A stretch of 14,426 bases of DNA, taken from positions 1 to 14,426 of the forward strand of contig DDSQ01000153.1 of the NCBI GenBank assembly GCA_002343845.1, given 5' to 3'. This DNA is from Planctomycetes bacterium UBA2386 (GTDB taxonomy: Bacteria; Planctomycetota; UBA1135; UBA2386). The notes below the pieces were generated by a model, which was given only the letters and a program-made list of their open reading frames with translations, searched no databases and was not told the origin of the DNA. The number at the start of each line of letters is the position of its first letter. Position 1 is the first letter of the stretch. Of this stretch, positions 7,597-14,426 are shown piece after piece. The translations under genes were made by a program, and so were the position numbers.

Positions 7597-8904
7597 TCAG
7601 CCGCGCAGCGACAGGCCGAACTCGTCGAGCTTCGTCTTGATCTCGTTCAGCGAGGTCTGGCCGAAGTTCGGGCACGCCAGCAGCTCGGCCTCGGTCTTGA
7701 TCGCGAGGTCGCCGATGGTGCGGATCTTCAGCAGGTCGACGATGCGGCGGCTGCGCACCGACAGGTCGAGTTCGCTGATCGGACGCTTCTGCGGGTCCGG
7801 GCTGTCCGGGTCCGGCTGCTCTTCGGTGAGCAGGGCCGGCTCCGACATCTCGCCGAGGTCCTTGCTCATCAGCTCGTCGCTGGTCATGCCGAGCCGCAGT
7901 CCCTTGATCTTGAGGATCTCCTTGATCTCGGTCAGCGACGTCTCGCCGAAGTTCTTGTAGCTGAGCAACTCGGCCTCGGTCTTCTTCACCAGGTCGCCGA
8001 GCGTGCGGATGTTCATCTTCGCGAGGCAGTTGCGCGACCGCACCGACAGCTCGAAGTCGTTGATCGGGGTGCGCAGGAGCTTGTTGCGCTTGTCGTCGCG
8101 GCGCTCCTGGTCCTCGTCGTAGTACATGTTCAGCGCCGCGGCAGCGTCGCGGCGGTAGAGGCGCGCGCGGGCGTTGTCGGGGTGGGCTTGCAGCGCCAGG
8201 TCGAAGCACTGCATGGCGCGCCGGTAGTTGCCCATGTCCTCGTAGAGGATGCCGAGGTTGACGACGCAGGCGACGTTGACGGGCGGCGACATCAGTGCGC
8301 GCTCGTACAGCTCGCGGGCCTCTTCGTCCTCGCCGCGCAGGTCGACGTTCAGCGCCAGGCGGAACAGCGCCTGCTTGTGGCTGCCGTCGACGGCCAGCAC
8401 GTCGTCGTAGCAGGCGATCGCCTTGCCGACTTCGTGGGCGAGTTCGAGCGCGCGGCCCGCGAAGTACTTCTGGTCGGCGGGCGACAGCAGCGACTTCAGC
8501 TTGTCGGCATCCTTGGCGAGCCGTTCGCCATCGTTGTGGCCGTCGAGCGCGCGCAGCCAGACCAGCGCCTGCGCCGGATCCGACTCGCGGCGCGACAGCA
8601 GCTTCTGCGCTTCGTCGAGGCGACCGAGCGCGCCGAGGCTGCTGGCGAGGCAGCAGGTGACGACGGCGTTGGTCTTGTCGGCCGTCAGCAGCGGCAGCGC
8701 TTCTTCATGGCGACCGAGCGCCCACAGCGCGACGCCGCGAGCGGTGCCCTTGGCGCGCGGCTCGGAGAGCCAGTCACGCAGTTGCTGGAGGGAGTCGACC
8801 GACTGGAACACCGCGGCGCGGAACGCATCGAGCTTGGTCGGCGTCAGGTCGCCGGCCAGCAGGGCCGCGGGATCGAGCGAGGGGATGGGAGCCGTGTCCG
8901 TCAT
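7597..8904 (-). CDS. TPR protein with two RNA polymerase alpha C-terminal domains (no alpha N-terminal domain)
   Basis: The 435-residue protein joins TPR-like helical repeats (about 50-260; clearest at NLGILYEDMGNYRRAMQCFD, 216-235) to two copies of the RNA polymerase alpha C-terminal domain. Copy 1 is about 276-340 (LSVRSRNCLAKMNIRTLGDL, 286-304 region). Copy 2 is about 373-435 (LSVRSRRIVDLLKIRTIGDL). An acidic Pro/Asp linker (about 345-372) lies between them. By position against E. coli alpha, Arg265 is kept in both (Arg289, Arg384), as are Gly296, Ser299 and Glu302. Asn268 is kept only in copy 1 (Asn292; Arg387 in copy 2), and Lys298 is Thr in both. The domain normally contacts UP-element DNA and activators. 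The alpha assembly domain is absent, so this is not rpoA. I recall similar TPR/alpha-CTD proteins annotated in Planctomycetota, role unproven. A TTGACC-N18-TAGTCT promoter and a leader hairpin precede it; ruvA follows at 16 nt. Regulation or protein-DNA bridging is a guess. Confidence 0.88.
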   Translation of the reverse strand: MTDTAPIPSLDPAALLAGDLTPTKLDAFRAAVFQSVDSLQQLRDWLSEPRAKGTARGVALWALGRHEEALPLLTADKTNAVVTCCLASSLGALGRLDEAQKLLSRRESDPAQALVWLRALDGHNDGERLAKDADKLKSLLSPADQKYFAGRALELAHEVGKAIACYDDVLAVDGSHKQALFRLALNVDLRGEDEEARELYERALMSPPVNVACVVNLGILYEDMGNYRRAMQCFDLALQAHPDNARARLYRRDAAAALNMYYDEDQERRDDKRNKLLRTPINDFELSVRSRNCLAKMNIRTLGDLVKKTEAELLSYKNFGETSLTEIKEILKIKGLRLGMTSDELMSKDLGEMSEPALLTEEQPDPDSPDPQKRPISELDLSVRSRRIVDLLKIRTIGDLAIKTEAELLACPNFGQTSLNEIKTKLDEFGLSLRG

Positions 8905-8926
8905 CGGGGGTGCAAACGGCCCGCCG

Positions 8927-8942
8927 CCCGGCGAAGGCCGGG
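8927..8942 (-). other. Hairpin in the presumed 5' leader of the alpha-CTD gene
   Basis: CCCGGC and GCCGGG form a perfect 6-bp stem; in the mRNA sense (minus strand) the loop is CTTC. If the promoter at 8971-9000 is real, transcription begins near 8964 and this hairpin lies in a leader of about 60 nt, with the stem ending 23 nt before the ATG. Flanking CGGCCC/GGGCCG could form a competing or outer stem. It might instead help terminate the glycosyltransferase message, but only TTT follows it. Confidence 0.35.
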
Positions 8943-8970
8943 CCGGGGCGTGGCCGGCAAAGGGCGGAGC

Positions 8971-9000
8971 AGACTAGGCCCCATCCCCCGTCGGGGTCAA
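8971..9000 (-). promoter_or_regulatory. Sigma-70-like promoter for the alpha-CTD gene (TTGACC-N18-TAGTCT)
   Basis: On the minus strand TTGACC (plus-strand 8995-9000) is followed after 18 nt by TAGTCT (8971-8976). The -35 box matches five of six consensus bases and the -10 keeps the key first T, A and last T. The -35 overlaps the TGA stop of the upstream glycosyltransferase gene. It closely resembles the rpmH promoter in this window. Confidence 0.5.
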
Positions 9001-10295
9001 GTTCGCGAGTGGCCCGTCGCCGCGAAGTCTGCTGCCGCTTCTCGGTAGACCGCGAGCAGGTCGTGGGCCATCGCCGCGAAGCCGCGGGCGCGCGGCCGCG
9101 CCCGCTGCGACATCGCCCGCACCGTCGCGGGCGACGCGGCGAGGCGATCGAGTGCCTGCGCCCAGGCGTCGACGTCGCCGGGCGGCAGCACGAGCCCCTG
9201 TTCGCCGTCGACGACGGCGTCCTGGAGTCCGCCGATGCGGCTCACCAGCACCGGCCGCGCGGCGGCGAGGGCTTCGCGCACCGTCAGCCCGAAGGCTTCG
9301 TGCCACAAGGCCGGCGCCGCCAGCACGTCGATGCCGGCGAGCAACGCCGGCAGGTCGTGCAGGCCGTACGGGCCGTGGTACTGCACGTCGTCGTGGGGGC
9401 GAAGCGAAGCGAAGCAGCGCGTCGCGTAGCTGGCATCGCCGTGGTAGGGCACGACGTTGCCATGGATGCGGATCGCGACGCGGTGGGCGGGAAGGCGCGC
9501 GGCGGCGGCGAGCAGCACGTGCAGGCCCTTGCTCGGCATCACCGTGCCGAGGTAGCCGACGCGCAGTGGACCCGGGCCGATCGCCGGCGGCGGCAGCGCG
9601 GCGAGGGCGTCCGTGTCGACGCCGTTCTCGACCACGGTGAAGCGCGCCCGCGGCACGCCGAGCGCTTCGAACGGCGGGATCGCGCGCGCGCTCGGCACCA
9701 CGAGCCGCTGCGGCACGGCCAGCGCGGCCAGCGCGCGGGCGTGGATCGCGGTGATCTGTCCGTCGCGGTTCTGCGTGGTCACCCAGCCCGGCCAGGTGCG
9801 CTGCAGGCACTCGCCGCATCGCGGCACCGTCGCCGTGACGCAGACTTCTTCGCGCTGGTGGAACATCTGGCCGCGCGGGCAGAACAGCCAGTAGTCGTGC
9901 AGCGTCATCACCGACGGCACGCCGGCCGCCGCGAGTTCGCCGAGGCTGTCCGTCGACATGCCGGTCAGGTGGTGCACGTGCGCGACCGCGAAGTGCACGC
10001 CGGCTTCCTTGCGTTGGCGCAGGAACCCGCGCAGGGCCGTCGCCATCGGCGGCGAGACGTACATCGCCGCGAGATCCGGCACCCGTTCCCAGCGGTAGGC
10101 GACGCGCGTGATCCGCGGATTGCCGTCGGCGGTCGTGCGCCACGTTCCTTCGGCGAGGCCCGGCGTGCCTTCGCGCGCGAAGATCTCGACGTCGTGGCCA
10201 GCGGCGACGAGGGCACGGGCGAGGCCGTCGACGTGCTGTTCGACGCCGCCGACGCTGTCCGGGGGCAGGCCGTGGGCGAGCAGCAGGATCCGCAT
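8997..10295 (-). CDS. GT4-family glycosyltransferase
   Basis: This 432-residue protein is a GT-B-fold, retaining glycosyltransferase of family GT4, probably cytoplasmic or membrane-peripheral, using a nucleotide-sugar donor. The N-terminal Rossmann domain starts MRILLLAHGLPPDSVGGVEQ with the Gly-Gly acceptor-side loop at 16-17. The C-terminal donor domain begins near 244 (LRVGYLGTVMPSKGLHVLL, with the typical Lys256). It carries the EX7E motif Glu333-AFGLTVR-Glu341, followed by RPVLVSRIGGLQDAVVDGEQ. A cysteine cluster (Cys139, 152, 160, 163; CPRGQ then CGECL) sits after LHDYWLF, an arrangement I have seen in other GT4 enzymes acting on polysaccharides. No signal peptide or membrane helix is visible. 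The acceptor and sugar cannot be told from sequence. There are no neighbouring polysaccharide genes, so it looks like an isolated gene. It is divergent from rpmH; no Shine-Dalgarno is seen, and a CATCGT hexamer lies 6 nt before the ATG. Confidence 0.9.
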   Translation of the reverse strand: MRILLLAHGLPPDSVGGVEQHVDGLARALVAAGHDVEIFAREGTPGLAEGTWRTTADGNPRITRVAYRWERVPDLAAMYVSPPMATALRGFLRQRKEAGVHFAVAHVHHLTGMSTDSLGELAAAGVPSVMTLHDYWLFCPRGQMFHQREEVCVTATVPRCGECLQRTWPGWVTTQNRDGQITAIHARALAALAVPQRLVVPSARAIPPFEALGVPRARFTVVENGVDTDALAALPPPAIGPGPLRVGYLGTVMPSKGLHVLLAAAARLPAHRVAIRIHGNVVPYHGDASYATRCFASLRPHDDVQYHGPYGLHDLPALLAGIDVLAAPALWHEAFGLTVREALAAARPVLVSRIGGLQDAVVDGEQGLVLPPGDVDAWAQALDRLAASPATVRAMSQRARPRARGFAAMAHDLLAVYREAAADFAATGHSRT

Positions 10296-10355
10296 GACGG
10301 GACGATGCCCATGCGTGGCGGAGCCTGCAATCGTGCGCGCGACGTCGCTGCGCGT

Positions 10356-10384
10356 TTGACCGTGTCCCGGTGCCGGGCTAGCGT
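10356..10384 (+). promoter_or_regulatory. Sigma-70-like promoter for rpmH (TTGACC-N17-TAGCGT)
   Basis: TTGACC (10356-10361) and TAGCGT (10379-10384) are separated by the ideal 17 nt. The -35 matches five of six consensus bases; the -10 keeps the important T, A and final T. Transcription would begin near 10391, giving a leader of about 50 nt before the rpmH ATG. This is the best promoter in the window and fits a highly expressed ribosomal protein gene. Confidence 0.6.
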
Positions 10385-10441
10385 GCTCGCCCGCCGAAGG
10401 GTGCGCCGCGATCCCCGTGGCCGCCTTCGAACCCGATAGCC

Positions 10442-10576
10442 ATGAAGCTGAAAGTCCGTCGTTCCAAGCAGAAGCGTCTGAAGAAGGTCGGGTTCCGGAC
10501 CCGCAGCAAGACTGCGGGGGGGCGCAAGGTCATCAAGCGGAAGATCAAGCGGTCCGGCAAGTTCCGCGTCGGCTGA
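10442..10576 (+). CDS. rpmH: Ribosomal protein bL34
   Basis: This 44-residue protein is bL34, the small basic protein of the large ribosomal subunit. Twenty-one of its residues are Lys or Arg. The family core GFR-x-R lies at residues 17-21, exactly the E. coli position, and is followed by Thr24, GR (27-28), Val30 and Arg33, matching the pattern GFRxRxxTxxGRxVxxxR. The N-terminus (MKLKVRRSKQKRLKKV) differs from the common MKRTYQPSxxKR form, so the usual Pro and aromatic are missing, and automatic callers may miss it because of its length. ATG 10442 is the only sensible start; no Shine-Dalgarno is visible. A good promoter precedes it. Unusually, the expected downstream rnpA (RNase P protein) is absent: the next gene is glnN, 292 nt away. 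dnaA and yidC are also not in the window. Confidence 0.88.
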   Translation: MKLKVRRSKQKRLKKVGFRTRSKTAGGRKVIKRKIKRSGKFRVG

Positions 10577-10582
10577 GCCGCG

Positions 10583-10597
10583 ACGGCGCTCCGCCGT
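10583..10597 (+). terminator. Hairpin just after rpmH, possible terminator
   Basis: ACGGCG and CGCCGT form a perfect 6-bp stem with a CTC loop, beginning 6 nt after the rpmH stop. There is no T run after it, so termination strength is doubtful; it may instead protect the 3' end of the short message. Confidence 0.35.
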
Positions 10598-10618
10598 AGC
10601 CGCGACCGTTCGTTCCGC

Positions 10619-10634
10619 AGGCGACGCGTCGCCT
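10619..10634. repeat. Perfect 16-bp palindrome AGGCGACGCGTCGCCT
   Basis: The two halves are exact reverse complements. As RNA it would give a 6-bp stem with a CGCG loop; as DNA it would suit a dimeric regulator. It lies 42 nt after the rpmH stop and 234 nt before the glnN start. Either a second rpmH terminator stem or an operator is possible; no T run follows. Confidence 0.4.
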
Positions 10635-10816
10635 CACCTGACCACGCCCGACCCGGCAATCGCCGCGCTGGCCCGTTGTCGCCGCAAGCACCGCGGCCTC
10701 GCGTCGGGCCTGGCGGGCCGCCCCGCGTTGTGGCGGCAGAAGCTGCGCTGCGCGCGGCAACCCGCTACGCGCGGCCGACGTGCTTTCCGCACCAGCGACC
10801 GCTAGTGTCGCCGCCC

Positions 10817-10831
10817 GTCGTCGTCGTCGTC
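10817..10831 (+). repeat. Short (GTC)5 run
   Basis: Five consecutive GTC units lie in the glnN upstream region. It is short and may be chance in GC-rich DNA, but its copy number could vary between strains. Confidence 0.3.
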
Positions 10832-10856
10832 TCGTTTCATCTCGGTCCAAGCTTCC

Positions 10857-10863
10857 AGGGAGG
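10857..10863 (+). promoter_or_regulatory. glnN: Strong Shine-Dalgarno for glnN (AGGGAGG)
   Basis: AGGGAGG lies 5 nt before the GTG at 10869 and fixes that start. It is the only strong ribosome-binding sequence I find ahead of a real gene in the window. Confidence 0.75.
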
Positions 10864-10868
10864 TTCTC

Positions 10869-13049
<2,181 letters not shown>

Positions 13050-13059
13050 CGCGCGGCGG

Positions 13060-14426
<1,367 letters not shown>

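Larger units (their letters stand above)
10577..10868 (+). other. rpmH-glnN intergenic region, no rnpA
   Basis: I read all three plus-strand frames here for an RNase P protein gene and found none; the space (292 nt) is also shorter than a normal rnpA. It holds two hairpin-forming inverted repeats (10583-10597 and 10619-10634), a short GTC run (10817-10831), a TAGTGT hexamer (10803-10808) that could be the glnN -10 but lacks a matching -35, and the glnN Shine-Dalgarno. The tail of the region is a plausible glnN leader. Confidence 0.55.

Noticed and set aside
10296..10441. Replication origin near rpmH
   Set aside because: rpmH often lies near oriC, but I see no DnaA-box cluster, no AT-rich unwinding region and no dnaA or dnaN here.

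Overview
The window looks like the chromosome of a GC-rich bacterium (by eye, codons end in G or C almost throughout), most likely a member of the Planctomycetota. That placement is an inference from three gene types together: a TPR protein carrying two RNA polymerase alpha C-terminal domains, a type III glutamine synthetase, and a FGE/SUMF-type domain protein that runs out of the window like the tail of a larger (possibly kinase) protein. I see no plasmid, phage, transposase, CRISPR, tRNA or rRNA. Most of the window is core housekeeping DNA with a few lineage-specific genes.

Layout. 1-4066 (minus strand) is a proteostasis block, transcribed right to left: an exported HEAT/TPR-like repeat protein, trigger factor (tig), ClpP, and the N-terminal 192 residues of ClpX, which leaves the window at base 1. 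4206-4925 (minus) is an unrecognised membrane-anchored protein. 4926-5167 is a divergent intergenic region holding a possible 22-codon ORF just ahead of mnmG. 5168-6976 (plus) is mnmG (tRNA wobble-uridine modification). It converges on ruvA (6987-7580, minus), which lies 16 nt behind the TPR/tandem alpha-CTD gene (7597-8904, minus). Upstream of that is a GT4 glycosyltransferase (8997-10295, minus). It is divergent from rpmH (10442-10576, plus; 44 codons), which is followed by the type III glutamine synthetase glnN (10869-13049, plus). glnN converges on the FGE-domain gene (13060 to window end, minus).

Expression signals. Only glnN has a strong Shine-Dalgarno sequence; the other starts whose upstream region is visible have none that I can see. 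Two promoters stand out and resemble each other: TTGACC-N17-TAGCGT ahead of rpmH and TTGACC-N18-TAGTCT ahead of the alpha-CTD gene. Further TAGNNT hexamers sit ahead of clpX, the membrane-anchored hypothetical gene and glnN.

The best lead is the TPR/tandem alpha-CTD protein. It keeps most of the DNA-contacting residues of the RNA polymerase alpha C-terminal domain in two copies but has no assembly domain, and its own leader contains a stable hairpin. I found no clear new multi-gene system here.
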